A stretch of DNA of 64,000 bases from CAVYGM01 sp963768025 (GCA_963768025.1 CAVYGM010000011.1:62001-126000); one strand, 5' to 3'. Positions 44,932 through 54,814 are shown, counted from the first letter of the stretch. The notes: a model not told the origin generated them from the letters alone. Numbers and translations: made by a program.

Positions 44932-46599
44932 CTAGGCCAGCTTCTTGTACTTGATTCGCTTGGGGGTGGCTTCGGTACCCAGTCGCTTGCGGCGGTTTTC
45001 TTCGTACTCGGAGAAATTACCCTCGAACCAATATACCTGCGAGTCGCCCTCGAAGGCCAGGATGTGCGTGGCGATGCGGTCCAGAAACCAACGGTCGTGG
45101 GAGATGACCACGGCGCAGCCGGCAAAGTTTTCCAAACCCTCTTCCAGCGCCCGCAGGGTATTCACGTCCAGGTCGTTGGTAGGCTCATCGAGCAGCAACA
45201 AATTGCCTCCTTCTTTTAAGGTCATGGCCAAGTGTACGCGGTTGCGCTCTCCGCCCGACAGGTTGCCGACCTTCTTTTCCTGATCCCCACCGGCAAAGTT
45301 GAACTTGCTCACGTACGCGCGGGCGTTCACCTGCTTGCCTGCCAGCATCACCCATTCGTTACCATCGGCTATGGTCTGGAACACCGTTTTGTTCGGGTCG
45401 AGGTTATCGTGCTCTTGATCCACATAAGACCATTGTACGGTTTCGCCTACATCAAAACTTCCTTTCAAGGGCTTTTCCTGTCCGGTAATGAGCTTAAACA
45501 GTGTTGTTTTTCCGGCTCCGTTCGGACCAATGATCCCTACGATCCCGGCCGGAGGCAGAGCAAAGTTCAGGTCTTCGTACAGCAGTTTATCGCCGTAGGC
45601 CATCATAATATTGTTAGCTTCTATCACCTTACTACCCAGCCGGGGGCCGGGTGGAATGAAAAGTTCCAGCTTGTTTTCCTTTTCTCGGCCGTCTTCGCCG
45701 AGCATTTTCTCGTAGGCTCCCAAGCGCGCCTTTGATTTGGCCTGCCGGGCCTTGGGTGACATCCTGACCCACTCCAACTCCCGTTGCAGCGTCTTTTGTC
45801 GCTTAGATTCCTGCTTTTCTTCCTTCTTCAGGCGATCCTGCTTTTGTTCCAGCCAGGAGGAGTAGTTGCCCTTCCAGGGAATCCCTTCGCCCCGATCCAG
45901 TTCCAGAATCCAGCCGGCCACATTGTCCAGGAAGTACCGGTCGTGCGTGACGGCAATGACCGTTCCCTTGTACTGGCGCAGGTGCTCCTCCATCCAGAGT
46001 ACCGACTCGGCGTCCAGGTGGTTGGTGGGTTCGTCGAGCAGCAGTACATCGGGCTGACGCAGCAGCAAACGGCATAGGGCCACGCGGCGTTTTTCTCCCC
46101 CGGAGAGGTTGGCGACGTTCATATCAGAGGGTGGACAGCGCAGGGCGTCCATGGCTACTTCCAGACGATTGTCCAGATTCCAGGCATCGGTGGCGTCGAG
46201 GCGCTCCTGCACGTCTCCCTGACGTTCAAGGAGTTTGTCAAAATCGGCATCCGGATCACCAAAAGCTTCGTTGATTTCCTCAAATTCTTTGAGTAGATCA
46301 ACGATCTCCTGTACTCCTTCCTCCACCACCTCGCGTACAGTTTTTGTGGGATCAAGAATGGGCTCCTGTTCGAGCATACCCACCGAATAACCGGGTGAAA
46401 AGACCACTTCTCCCTGAAAATTTTTGTCTACACCGGCAATAATGCGTAAAAGGGTTGATTTTCCTGAACCATTTAAACCTAAAACTCCTATTTTTGCCCC
46501 GTAGAAAAAGGATAAATAGATATTTTTAATGATATGACGATTCGGCGGAATCACTTTGCTAACGCCCGCCATTGAGAAAATAATGGTTTCGTTACTCAT
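44932..46599 (-). CDS. ettA: Energy-dependent translational throttle protein EttA (ABC-F)
   Basis: 555 residues, the standard length. Two ABC ATPase domains: Walker A GLNGSGKSTLLRII and GPNGAGKTTLFKLI; signatures NLSGGEKRRVALCRLL and NLSGGERNRVHLAMTL; Walker B LLLDEPTNHLDAES and LLLDEPTNDLDVNT. The linker near KARQAKSKARLGAYEKML is the P-site-tRNA-interaction region. It binds the ribosomal E site and couples early elongation to ATP/ADP. Divergent from the DUF349 gene. Confidence 0.96.
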   Translation of the reverse strand: MSNETIIFSMAGVSKVIPPNRHIIKNIYLSFFYGAKIGVLGLNGSGKSTLLRIIAGVDKNFQGEVVFSPGYSVGMLEQEPILDPTKTVREVVEEGVQEIVDLLKEFEEINEAFGDPDADFDKLLERQGDVQERLDATDAWNLDNRLEVAMDALRCPPSDMNVANLSGGEKRRVALCRLLLRQPDVLLLDEPTNHLDAESVLWMEEHLRQYKGTVIAVTHDRYFLDNVAGWILELDRGEGIPWKGNYSSWLEQKQDRLKKEEKQESKRQKTLQRELEWVRMSPKARQAKSKARLGAYEKMLGEDGREKENKLELFIPPGPRLGSKVIEANNIMMAYGDKLLYEDLNFALPPAGIVGIIGPNGAGKTTLFKLITGQEKPLKGSFDVGETVQWSYVDQEHDNLDPNKTVFQTIADGNEWVMLAGKQVNARAYVSKFNFAGGDQEKKVGNLSGGERNRVHLAMTLKEGGNLLLLDEPTNDLDVNTLRALEEGLENFAGCAVVISHDRWFLDRIATHILAFEGDSQVYWFEGNFSEYEENRRKRLGTEATPKRIKYKKLA

Positions 46600-46668
46600 T
46601 TTTTAGTTAATTTGTATTTGGCAAATATCGTCAAATAACCCCTATACCAGCAGATAAAAAGTGAAATA

Positions 46669-47946
46669 ATGGAAAATGCCCAGGAAACGAAAGAATACGG
46701 CTACGTAAAAGATGGCAAAGTATTTTTAAAAGGGTACCTCAACTATCCCGACCGGCAGATCGGTGAGGTAAAAAGGACAGAACAGGAAGCGATTGATTAC
46801 TTCAAGAATCGGTTTACTATTGCAGAAGGCAAAGTATCGCTCCTGGAAAAGGAAATTGAAGAAGCTCAAAACAAAGGCTCCTACCTCACCAAACTGATTC
46901 AGTTGCGCCGAAAACTAATTGGTTTTGACGCAATCGGTAATTTCTTGCCCCTCTTGGAACGCCTCGATCAGGCCGAGGACTACCTCTCGCAGCTGATCCA
47001 CGTGAATCAGATCAAAAATCTGGAAATTAAACGTGCCCTGATTGAAGATGCCAAGGAAGCCGCTGCTATTGAAGACTGGCAGGTTGCTACGGATGCCATT
47101 CAGGAAGTAAAGTCCAAGTGGATTCGCACCGGACCCGTGGACACCGAAGTTCAGGAGGAGGTTGACACCGAATTCCAGGGCGTTCTGGATGATTTCTTCC
47201 ACCGTCGGCGTGAGTTCTTTGCCGAGCAGAACAAGATTGTTCAAGGACGGGTGGATGAGTACGAGCGTTTGATCAAGCTGGTGAAACAGCTGTCGTGGAG
47301 CAACGATATGGATGCTTCGTATCAGAAAACCCGCGAAATCCGCAATGCCTGGAATGCCGTAGGCGAAGTACCTCCCAAGAAATTCTTCAAGATCAACAAG
47401 GCCTACCGCCACTTCCTCAAGCTGTTTTACGACAAGTACAATCTGGCTAAGGGAATAGAGCCGAAGGTACGCGTGGATCCGCGGATACTGGAACAGCAAA
47501 AACTGCTCGAACAAGCGGAATACGCGCTCAAAAACGACAACATTGTCATCGCTTCCGAAAAGGCCAAGGTACTCCTGAGCAAATGGAAGGATATTCGGAT
47601 TCCGTTCAAGCTGGCTGACAAAGAACTAGCCGAGCGATTCCGTTCTACCTGCGACAAGATTTTTGAGTTAAGCTACCTGGCACGGGTCATCAGCCGCAAG
47701 TACCCAGCCTTTGAAATGAAAAGTGAAGAAGAGCAGCTCCGGACCCAAATCCGGGAAATGGAGTGGCTCGTGAACCGCGAACGCAGCGACCTGGAAATAG
47801 CTACCCTCGAAACCGAAAGAAGCCTGACGGGCAATGAGGAGGAGGATAAGCGTATGCTGGGACGCCTGAATATACAAAAACGGAAAATCGCTATGAAGGA
47901 TAAGATTCTGCGCGAGTTTCAACGGAAGCTGGATCGGATGGTTTAG
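46669..47946 (+). CDS. DUF349 domain-containing protein
   Basis: 425 residues, highly charged and helical. Several DUF349 repeats are visible (for example WIRTGPVDTEVQEEVDTEF and WNAVGEVPPKKFFKINKAY), followed by a long C-terminal coiled-coil. Function unknown in this phylum. The gene is single, divergent from ettA, and its last 56 bp overlap the end of the convergent LacI gene. Confidence 0.92.
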   Translation: MENAQETKEYGYVKDGKVFLKGYLNYPDRQIGEVKRTEQEAIDYFKNRFTIAEGKVSLLEKEIEEAQNKGSYLTKLIQLRRKLIGFDAIGNFLPLLERLDQAEDYLSQLIHVNQIKNLEIKRALIEDAKEAAAIEDWQVATDAIQEVKSKWIRTGPVDTEVQEEVDTEFQGVLDDFFHRRREFFAEQNKIVQGRVDEYERLIKLVKQLSWSNDMDASYQKTREIRNAWNAVGEVPPKKFFKINKAYRHFLKLFYDKYNLAKGIEPKVRVDPRILEQQKLLEQAEYALKNDNIVIASEKAKVLLSKWKDIRIPFKLADKELAERFRSTCDKIFELSYLARVISRKYPAFEMKSEEEQLRTQIREMEWLVNRERSDLEIATLETERSLTGNEEEDKRMLGRLNIQKRKIAMKDKILREFQRKLDRMV

Positions 47947-48967
47947 GCTTTTTTACGCTGGATCCTCTGGCGATCAAATTGGTTTTAAGTACCCTGGTTT
48001 CGAAAGAAGCCGGGGCTTTTTTGTTTTCAATCAATTCCAGTAGTAGCTCTGCGGCCTGCTGTCCCATTTCGAAGGAAGGCTGGGCCACTGAGCTCAGGGG
48101 TGGATCGAGCAGGGCAGAAATGGTCAGATTGGAAAAACCCAACAGCGCCACATCGTCGGGCATCCGGTATCCCAGCTGCCGAAGCGCCCAGTGAACCCCA
48201 ATGCCGATCCGGTCGCTGGCCGCAAAAATCGCGTCCGGCCGTTCGCGGAGCGCCATCAATTGGTAGGCCCGTTCGGCCCCTTCGGCCTGGCTGTATTCGG
48301 CCGATACCACCCACTCGTCCCGGAAGGATAGTCCGTGTTTGTGTAAGGCGTCTTTGTAGCCATTAAACCGGTTGCGACTGATGGTTAGGTTGAAGGGCCC
48401 GGAAATGTGCGCGATCCGCCGACATCCCTGCTCTATCAAGTGCTCGGTGCCTTTGAAAGCCCCTTCGTAGTCGTCCACCAGTACCTTGTGGGTTTTGACC
48501 TGCTCGCTTACCCGATCAAAAAATACAACGGGTATGTCGCTCTCCTGTAATTCGATAAAGTGCTGATGGTTAACCGACTGGCTGGCCAAGGACACGATCA
48601 GGCCATCGGCCCGGCGGGAAGCAATATGGCGGGCATCTATCTGCTCGCGTTCGTACGATTCGTGGCTCTGATAGATCATCACGTGGTAGCCGCGGCGGTA
48701 GGCTACGTCGTCGACCCCACTGATGGCCATGGAAAAAAATGGATTGTCAATATCGGGTACTATGATGCCGATCGTTTGGGTGCGGTTTTTCAATAGGCTC
48801 AGGGCAATCGGGTTGGGCGAGTAGTGCAGCTGCCGGGCCAGCTCGATCACCTTCTGCTTGGTTTCTTCGCTTATCTCTGAGCTATCGCGCAAGGCTCGCG
48901 ACACGGTTGATTTGGAAACATTCAGTTGCCGCGCTATTTCTTTTATAGTTACCGAGATTTTACCCAT
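47891..48967 (-). CDS. LacI/PurR family transcriptional regulator
   Basis: 358 residues. N-terminal HTH VTIKEIARQLNVSKSTVSRAL and hinge LHYSPNPIALSLLKNRT, then a periplasmic-binding-protein-like sensor (IGIIVPDIDNPFFS, DRIGIGVHWALRQLG). It stands at the head of the hexuronate genes and most likely controls them in response to a uronate intermediate such as KDG. That link is inferred from position. The C-terminal tail after ARGSS runs antisense into the DUF349 gene for 56 bp. Confidence 0.94.
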   Translation of the reverse strand: MGKISVTIKEIARQLNVSKSTVSRALRDSSEISEETKQKVIELARQLHYSPNPIALSLLKNRTQTIGIIVPDIDNPFFSMAISGVDDVAYRRGYHVMIYQSHESYEREQIDARHIASRRADGLIVSLASQSVNHQHFIELQESDIPVVFFDRVSEQVKTHKVLVDDYEGAFKGTEHLIEQGCRRIAHISGPFNLTISRNRFNGYKDALHKHGLSFRDEWVVSAEYSQAEGAERAYQLMALRERPDAIFAASDRIGIGVHWALRQLGYRMPDDVALLGFSNLTISALLDPPLSSVAQPSFEMGQQAAELLLELIENKKAPASFETRVLKTNLIARGSSVKKPKPSDPASVETRAESYPS

Positions 48968-49090
48968 GATCTATTTGGTAAGAAAATAAAAAAAGTACAA
49001 TTTATTTGGCACCCTTTCCGGAGATTCAAACAGTTTAGTTTCTCGAAAAATATAAAAAATTCAACTTATTCCCGGAAAAAGATTCGCTTT

Positions 49091-49112
49091 CGGGAACGGT
49101 ACCGGGAACGGT
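49091..49112. promoter_or_regulatory. Tandem 10-bp repeat in the lacI/sigma divergent region
   Basis: CGGGAACGGT occurs twice, 12 bp apart (49091-49100 and 49103-49112), and the junction CGGTACCG is itself palindromic. Two same-face sites one helical turn apart, between the divergent LacI and ECF sigma genes, suggest a regulator binding site. The surrounding 295 bp contain no gene. Confidence 0.4.
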
Positions 49113-49164
49113 TGCGTAAATATATTGATTTTTTTCAAGATAAATTTTTGTGAATCAACGAATC

Positions 49165-49195
49165 ATTGCGTAATCTCGGTAAGGAATCACGCAAT
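49165..49195. repeat. Inverted repeat upstream of the ECF sigma gene
   Basis: ATTGCGTAAT and ATCACGCAAT (9 of 10 pairing, 11-bp spacer). Candidate operator or leader hairpin 68 bp before the start codon. Confidence 0.4.
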
Positions 49196-49262
49196 CGTAC
49201 TACTATTTAATTCGTTCTTTTTCACAAAATTATTCTATTCCTAACCTCACACAAGGATCAGT

Positions 49263-49874
49263 ATGGAGACCATTGTAATGACCAAACCACTCGGTAAGCA
49301 ACGGACAGGCCCGAGCAAAATGGAAGTATTGTTCAAGAAAGTAGTGCAGGAGGGTGACTACATCGCTTTCCGGGAACTGTTCACACGGTACTACCGCTCG
49401 CTGTGTACGTACTCAATGCGGGTGGTGGTGGCCCGCGAAGTAGCCGAAGAAGTGGTGTCGGATGTGTTTGTTAAGTTATGGAAAAACCGCGACCAAATCG
49501 AAGTACATACGTCCTTTGAGGCCTATATGTACCGCGCTGTTCGGAACCAATCGCTTGATTACCTCAAATTAAAGATGCACCGTGTTCACGAGCGTGAATC
49601 GCTCGAAAGCATTCAATGGAACCTAGCCTATGCGGATCATTACACGCCCGCCGAGGAGGTGGCGTTTAATGAGTTTTACGACCGGGTAGAAGGGCATATC
49701 AACGACCTGCCCCGGCAGTGCCAGCTGATATTCCGGATGAGCCGGGAGGAAGGCCTCCGCTACCGGGAGATTGCCGAGCTGCTAAAAATATCCATCAAGA
49801 CGGTGGAAACCCAGATGGGACGTGCCCTCAAAACCCTTCGGGAACGCGTGCCAGAAAATCGGTTGGTAGCCTAG
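49263..49874 (+). CDS. ECF-type RNA polymerase sigma factor
   Basis: 203 residues. Region 2 is FRELFTRYYRSLCTYSMR...VSDVFVKLWKNRDQI, and region 4 is GLRYREIAELLKISIKTVETQMGRAL. No FecR-type anti-sigma gene follows, unlike the usual Bacteroidota arrangement. Instead uxuA begins 77 bp downstream, so the sigma factor may direct expression of the uronate genes. The alternative start MTKPLGK lies 18 bp further on. Confidence 0.93.
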   Translation: METIVMTKPLGKQRTGPSKMEVLFKKVVQEGDYIAFRELFTRYYRSLCTYSMRVVVAREVAEEVVSDVFVKLWKNRDQIEVHTSFEAYMYRAVRNQSLDYLKLKMHRVHERESLESIQWNLAYADHYTPAEEVAFNEFYDRVEGHINDLPRQCQLIFRMSREEGLRYREIAELLKISIKTVETQMGRALKTLRERVPENRLVA

Positions 49875-49951
49875 ATGAAGTAAGGTAAACACCGCTCTTT
49901 TTCGTCTTTCCTAATACAAGGATTGAATTACGTTACTTACAGTATCCAAAA

Positions 49952-51145
49952 ATGGCACTTGAACAAACCTGGCGGTGGTACGGCCCGAATGACCCGGTTT
50001 CGCTGGCGGACGTCCGACAGGCCGGGGCAACCGGCGTAGTTACCGCACTCCATCATGTACCCAACGGGGTGGCATGGAGTGAGGAGGAGATAAAAAAACG
50101 GATCGCTATCGTAGAAGCAGCCGGCCTCACGTGGTCGGTAGTAGAAAGCGTACCGGTACACGAAGCCATCAAAACCCGTACCGGGCGCTACCAGGAGTAC
50201 GTAGAAAACTATAAGGAGTCGCTCTATAACCTGGGAAAAGCCGGGATAGATACCGTCTGCTATAATTTTATGCCTGTCCTGGACTGGACGCGCACCGACC
50301 TGGATGCTCCCATGCCGGATGGCTCAACCGGGCTCCGGTTTGACACCACCCAATTTGCGGCTTTCGAATTGTATATTCTTGAACGGGCTGGTGCCCGTCA
50401 GCTCTATTCGAAAGAACAGCAACAAAAAGCCCGCACCTGGCTCGACGGGGCTGGTGATGAACTGGTGCAACGCCTGGTTCGTAACGTAATCGCCGGCCTG
50501 CCCGGCTCCGAAGAAAGCTTTACGATCGAAGAATTCAGAGACGTACTCAGTACCTACGAGAAGGTAGGAGATACGGAATTGAGAAAACATCTGTATCAGT
50601 TTATTAGCGAAATAGCCCCCGTAGCGCAGGAAGCTGGCGTCCGGCTATCCATTCATCCGGACGACCCACCTTACCCGATTCTGGGGCTGCCCCGTGTGGT
50701 GAGTACGGAAAAAGATGCCCGCGCGCTATTGGATAGCTGCGATATACCCGCAAACGGACTGTGCTTTTGTACCGGCTCTTACGGGGTACGGGCTGATAAC
50801 GATCTGGTAGGGATGGTAGAGCGGCTTGGTAGCCGCGTTCATTTTATTCACTTACGCGCTACCCGCCGGGAGGCAGATGGCAGTTTCTACGAAGCGGATC
50901 ACCTCACTGGTGACGTGGACATGTACGGGGTAATGAAAGCCTTATTGAACGAACAAAAACAACGAAAAGCCCAGGGAAGAACCGACCTGCGAATGCCCTT
51001 CCGTCCTGACCACGGTCACCGAATGCTCGACGACCTCAACGCCACCAAACGCATCAACCCCGGCTACACCGCCATCGGACGGCTACGCGGCCTAGCCGAG
51101 CTGCGCGGTCTGGAAATGGGAATCGAGAGAACAATAATAGGATGA
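49952..51145 (+). CDS. uxuA: Mannonate dehydratase
   Basis: 397 residues. It converts D-mannonate to 2-keto-3-deoxy-gluconate (KDG). Family motifs: MALEQTWRWYGPNDPVSL, ALHHVPNGVAW, the metal-binding SIHPDDPPYPILGLPR, LCFCTGSYG, FIHLRATRR and FRPDHGHRM. Length and ends are normal. First enzyme gene of the hexuronate cluster. Confidence 0.96.
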   Translation: MALEQTWRWYGPNDPVSLADVRQAGATGVVTALHHVPNGVAWSEEEIKKRIAIVEAAGLTWSVVESVPVHEAIKTRTGRYQEYVENYKESLYNLGKAGIDTVCYNFMPVLDWTRTDLDAPMPDGSTGLRFDTTQFAAFELYILERAGARQLYSKEQQQKARTWLDGAGDELVQRLVRNVIAGLPGSEESFTIEEFRDVLSTYEKVGDTELRKHLYQFISEIAPVAQEAGVRLSIHPDDPPYPILGLPRVVSTEKDARALLDSCDIPANGLCFCTGSYGVRADNDLVGMVERLGSRVHFIHLRATRREADGSFYEADHLTGDVDMYGVMKALLNEQKQRKAQGRTDLRMPFRPDHGHRMLDDLNATKRINPGYTAIGRLRGLAELRGLEMGIERTIIG

Positions 51146-51160
51146 GTTCTTGATTCGCAG

Positions 51161-51240
51161 TTCGTAGTTCCCTGTTTCAGGACATGAATGGTGGAGTTAT
51201 CATAGTACCTCCCTGGTGAAATACAACCAAGAACTACGAA
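51161..51240. repeat. Inverted repeat in the uxuA-uxaC gap
   Basis: TTCGTAGTTC (51161-51170) and GAACTACGAA (51231-51240), perfectly complementary 10-bp arms 60 bp apart. Possible mRNA processing or control structure in the 162-bp gap. Confidence 0.45.
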
Positions 51241-51307
51241 TATAGAATTTATTCACTCATTCTACCACCGCGGGGGCGGCCCCCTCTATCATTCAAAATT
51301 AACACCC

Positions 51308-52738
51308 ATGACAGTCATTCAACATAAAGCTCAGAAGACATTCGTAACCGATGATTTTCTGTTGCGCAACGATACCGCCCGGCAGTTGTACCACGACTAC
51401 GCCAAGGACATGCCCATCATCGACTACCACTGCCACCTGCCTCCCGATCAGATTGCCGAAGACCGGCAGTTTGAGAACCTGACGCAACCCTGGCTCTATG
51501 GTGATCACTACAAGTGGCGGGCCATGCGTACCAACGGCATAGCCGAGAAGTACTGCACCGGCGATGCCTCCGACTGGCAGAAGTTTGAGCAGTGGGCCGC
51601 CACGGTACCTTACACTATGCGCAATCCGCTGTACCACTGGACCCACCTGGAACTGCTCCGGTACTTTGATATCGACGTAGTTCTGAATTCGGATACCGCG
51701 CGGGACATCTATGAGGAGTGTTCGGAAAAACTTCGCAGCCCGGAGTATAGTGTCAAGAGCCTTTTACGGAAAATGAACGTGAAGGTGGTATGCACCACCG
51801 ACGACCCCACCGACTCGCTGGAATACCACAAGGCGATCCGTGATAGCGGTTTTGAGATAAAGGTACTCCCTACTTTCCGGGCGGATAAGTCCATGCTGCT
51901 GATTGATGATCCGAAAGCGTATAAGGAGTACGTGGAGAGAATTTGTCAGGTAGCGGGCATCTCGGGCAACGGCAGCTATTACGATCTGCTGGAAGCGCTT
52001 AAAAAACGTCATGATTTCTTTGCCGAAATGGGCGGGCGACTATCTGATCACGGGCTGGAACACATCTACGCCACCCGCTTTGATGATCAGGCTGCGTTTG
52101 AGGCAGCCGCTCAGGCCCTGGCCGGTAGCGTGCCCGACAACGACGCCCAGAATACCTACAAGTCTACGCTATTGTACGAGCTGGCTAAGCTGGATCACTC
52201 CAAGGAGTGGACGCAACAGTTCCACCTGGGGGCCCTGCGCAACAACAATTCACGCCTGCTTGGTACTCTGGGACCCGATACTGGCTGGGATTCCATCGGA
52301 GATTTCAGTCAGGCACAGGCCTTATCCAAGTTCATGAACAAGCTTGATTCAACCGACCAACTAGCCAAGACGATTTTGTACAACCTCAACTCGGGGGATA
52401 ACGAAGTGATTGCGACCATGGTAGGTAACTTTAACGACGGAACCGTGGCCGGTAAGGTCCAGTTTGGCTCGGGGTGGTGGTTTCAGGACCAGAAAGACGG
52501 GATGGAAAAACAAATGAACACTCTTTCCAATATGGGCCTCATCAGCCGGTTTGTGGGTATGCTCACCGACTCGCGTAGCTTCCTTTCTTATCCTCGTCAT
52601 GAGTATTTCCGTAGGATTCTGTGCAACCTCATCGGCACGGATGTGGAGAATGGCGAGCTTCCCAAAGACATGCCCTGGCTGGGTAAGCTGGTTCAGGATA
52701 TTTCGTACCATAACGCCAACAAGTATTTTGGTTTCTAA
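51308..52738 (+). CDS. uxaC: Glucuronate/galacturonate isomerase
   Basis: 476 residues of the amidohydrolase superfamily. It isomerises D-glucuronate to D-fructuronate (or galacturonate to tagaturonate), the entry step of the pathway. Metal-site start IIDYHCHLPPDQIAEDRQF, VVCTTDDPTDSLEYH, and the end LTDSRSFLSYPRHEYFRRIL are all typical. Complete. Confidence 0.97.
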   Translation: MTVIQHKAQKTFVTDDFLLRNDTARQLYHDYAKDMPIIDYHCHLPPDQIAEDRQFENLTQPWLYGDHYKWRAMRTNGIAEKYCTGDASDWQKFEQWAATVPYTMRNPLYHWTHLELLRYFDIDVVLNSDTARDIYEECSEKLRSPEYSVKSLLRKMNVKVVCTTDDPTDSLEYHKAIRDSGFEIKVLPTFRADKSMLLIDDPKAYKEYVERICQVAGISGNGSYYDLLEALKKRHDFFAEMGGRLSDHGLEHIYATRFDDQAAFEAAAQALAGSVPDNDAQNTYKSTLLYELAKLDHSKEWTQQFHLGALRNNNSRLLGTLGPDTGWDSIGDFSQAQALSKFMNKLDSTDQLAKTILYNLNSGDNEVIATMVGNFNDGTVAGKVQFGSGWWFQDQKDGMEKQMNTLSNMGLISRFVGMLTDSRSFLSYPRHEYFRRILCNLIGTDVENGELPKDMPWLGKLVQDISYHNANKYFGF

Positions 52739-52829
52739 AAAAGAATCATCTCTTTTTCATAGAACCTCGTATAAAACCCAATTTTGAGGTATGAGTTTTC
52801 GGATTGTTTCCAAACCTTCCGAAAGTTCA

Positions 52830-52837
52830 TACCTTTG
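52830..52837 (+). promoter_or_regulatory. TACCTTTG -7-like element before kdgK
   Basis: Exact TAnnTTTG, 78 bp before the start at 52916. The nearest TTG (52804-52806) is 23 bp upstream, slightly far. It suggests kdgK may also be transcribed on its own. Confidence 0.4.
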
Positions 52838-52915
52838 TTTTTGAAGCTATTTGAGCCTAAAAAGGTGATGGAAATAGCTTCTTGTACCCTACTAATTGAC
52901 CACTATTTTTTACGA

Positions 52916-53911
52916 ATGGCTCAGATCGTTACCCTTGGCGAAGTATTAATGCGCCTCAGCACGCCCGGCTTTTCCCGTTTTGAACAAGCCCGCTCTATGA
53001 ACATCACCTACGCCGGAGGCGAAGCGAATGTTGCTTCGGCGCTTGCTTACTGGGGGCATCACACGGCACACGTGACGCGCTTTCCTAACTCGCCCATCGG
53101 AAGAGCAGCGGCGCAGTACCTGCATTTCCACGGAGTAGATATTTCGCATATTCTCTACGGAGGACCGCGGATGGCGGTATATTTTCTGGAAACGGGCGCT
53201 GCCCTGCGGGGGAGTCAGATCGTGTACGACCGGGCCGGCTCGTCCTTTGCCGTTTCTGACCCTGCCGAATACAACTGGGATGAAATTCTGAAAGACGCTA
53301 CCTGGTTTCACTGGGCGGGCATCACGCCGGCTCTGTCGCAGGAGGCCGCCGATGTATGTTTGCAGGGGATTCAGGCGGCCCGTAAGAAAGGGATTACTGT
53401 TTCGGGCGATATTTTTTATCGGTCAAATCTGTGGAAATACGGCAAAGGACCCAAGGATATTCTGCCCGAGCTTACCGCCGGAACGGATATTGTCATCGCC
53501 AATCAGGAGAATATCCGCGAAATATTTGGCCTGGAAAGTACCGGATTTCAGGATGCCTGCGTCAAACTCCAGAAGGAATTTTCGCAAGTAAGCCGGGTGA
53601 TTGATACCAAACGCACCTCCATAAGCGCCAGTCACAATCTGTTACGGGCGTACCTCTGGAACGGAGAAACGATGCTGGAAACGGCCGATATTGATATCAA
53701 CCCTATCGTGGATCGGGTAGGTGGCGGCGATGCTTTCATCGCCGGGCTTATCCACGGACTCATTACTTTTGATGATGATCAAAAAGCCCTGGAATTTGGG
53801 GTGGCGGCTTCGGCTCTGAAGCATACCATTGAAGGCGATGCGCTGATTTCTACCGAAGCCGAAGTAGAGGCCATCCGTCAGGGTGAAACCTCAGGACGGA
53901 TCAAGCGGTAG
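52916..53911 (+). CDS. kdgK: 2-keto-3-deoxygluconate kinase (PfkB family)
   Basis: 331 residues from the ATG at 52916 (MAQIVTLGEVLMRLSTPG); upstream in-frame codons overlap the promoter-like site. PfkB motifs: YAGGEANVASALAYWG and the ATP/catalytic motif DRVGGGDAFIAGLIHG with the base Asp. It phosphorylates KDG to KDPG. Position between uxaC and eda supports the assignment. Confidence 0.93.
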   Translation: MAQIVTLGEVLMRLSTPGFSRFEQARSMNITYAGGEANVASALAYWGHHTAHVTRFPNSPIGRAAAQYLHFHGVDISHILYGGPRMAVYFLETGAALRGSQIVYDRAGSSFAVSDPAEYNWDEILKDATWFHWAGITPALSQEAADVCLQGIQAARKKGITVSGDIFYRSNLWKYGKGPKDILPELTAGTDIVIANQENIREIFGLESTGFQDACVKLQKEFSQVSRVIDTKRTSISASHNLLRAYLWNGETMLETADIDINPIVDRVGGGDAFIAGLIHGLITFDDDQKALEFGVAASALKHTIEGDALISTEAEVEAIRQGETSGRIKR

Positions 53912-54104
53912 ATAGTGGTGGTCGGCTTTCGGCAATCAGCTTTCGGCTTTTTTTATTCAGCTAATTAGCTGGTAGGTTGATAGTCATTAGCGGTTTATAT
54001 TTAAAAATAACTTACATGAGTTTTTTCCTACTGCTTGATTAACCTGTTTTTACCCAATTCCTACTAGCTAATTACCTGACAGCTAAAAATATAACAACCT
54101 AAAA

Positions 54105-54770
54105 ATGGCCCTACTAGATAAAGATACCGTATTAAAATCCCTCCACGAAGGAGGCGTGCTACCTCTGTTTTACCATGATGATGCCGACGTAGCCATCGAA
54201 GTACTCAAAGCTACGTATCGGGCGGGACTTCGGGTATTTGAATTTACCAACCGTGGGGGCAATGCCCTCCAAACCTTTGAGAAGTTGGTAGCCTACGCGC
54301 ACGAACATTTGCCGGATATGGCTATGGGGATCGGTACTATATATGACGCGCCCTCGGCCCATGAGTTCATAGAAGCCGGTGCCGACTTTGTGGTAACGCC
54401 CGTGCTCAACCCCAGCGTGGGAGCGGTGTGCGTGGCTGCCGGGGTACCCTGGTTGCCCGGCGTGGCTACTCTTACCGAAATTTATAACGCCCGGCAGGCC
54501 GGTGCCGAGGTAGTGAAGCTGTTCCCTGGCGAAGTGGTAGGCTCTGCCTTTCTGAAAGCCGTACGCGGCCCCATGGCCGATCTCAAGATTATGGTTACCG
54601 GCGGTGTGCGCCCTACGCTGGAGAGCTTTCGTGAGTGGTTTGAGGCGGGTGCCTACTGCGTGGGCATGGGGTCGCACCTATTCCCCAAGGAAGTACTTAA
54701 AGAGAAGAATTACGACTGGATAGAAAACAAAATCGCCGAATGCATGGGGTTTGTGAAGGAGCTGAGGTAA
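54105..54770 (+). CDS. eda: KDPG / 4-hydroxy-2-oxoglutarate aldolase
   Basis: 221 residues, class I aldolase TIM barrel. Substrate and Schiff-base motifs: VFEFTNRGGNALQTFE, GIGTIYDAPSAHEFIEAGADF and EVVKLFPGEVVG with the catalytic lysine. It cleaves KDPG to pyruvate and glyceraldehyde-3-phosphate, ending the uronate route. Followed by two hairpins, the second a strong terminator. Confidence 0.94.
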   Translation: MALLDKDTVLKSLHEGGVLPLFYHDDADVAIEVLKATYRAGLRVFEFTNRGGNALQTFEKLVAYAHEHLPDMAMGIGTIYDAPSAHEFIEAGADFVVTPVLNPSVGAVCVAAGVPWLPGVATLTEIYNARQAGAEVVKLFPGEVVGSAFLKAVRGPMADLKIMVTGGVRPTLESFREWFEAGAYCVGMGSHLFPKEVLKEKNYDWIENKIAECMGFVKELR

Positions 54771-54814
54771 TGCGGCGTAAACGTCGGTAGCTTTTGGGTG
54801 GACACCCTCCTTAA

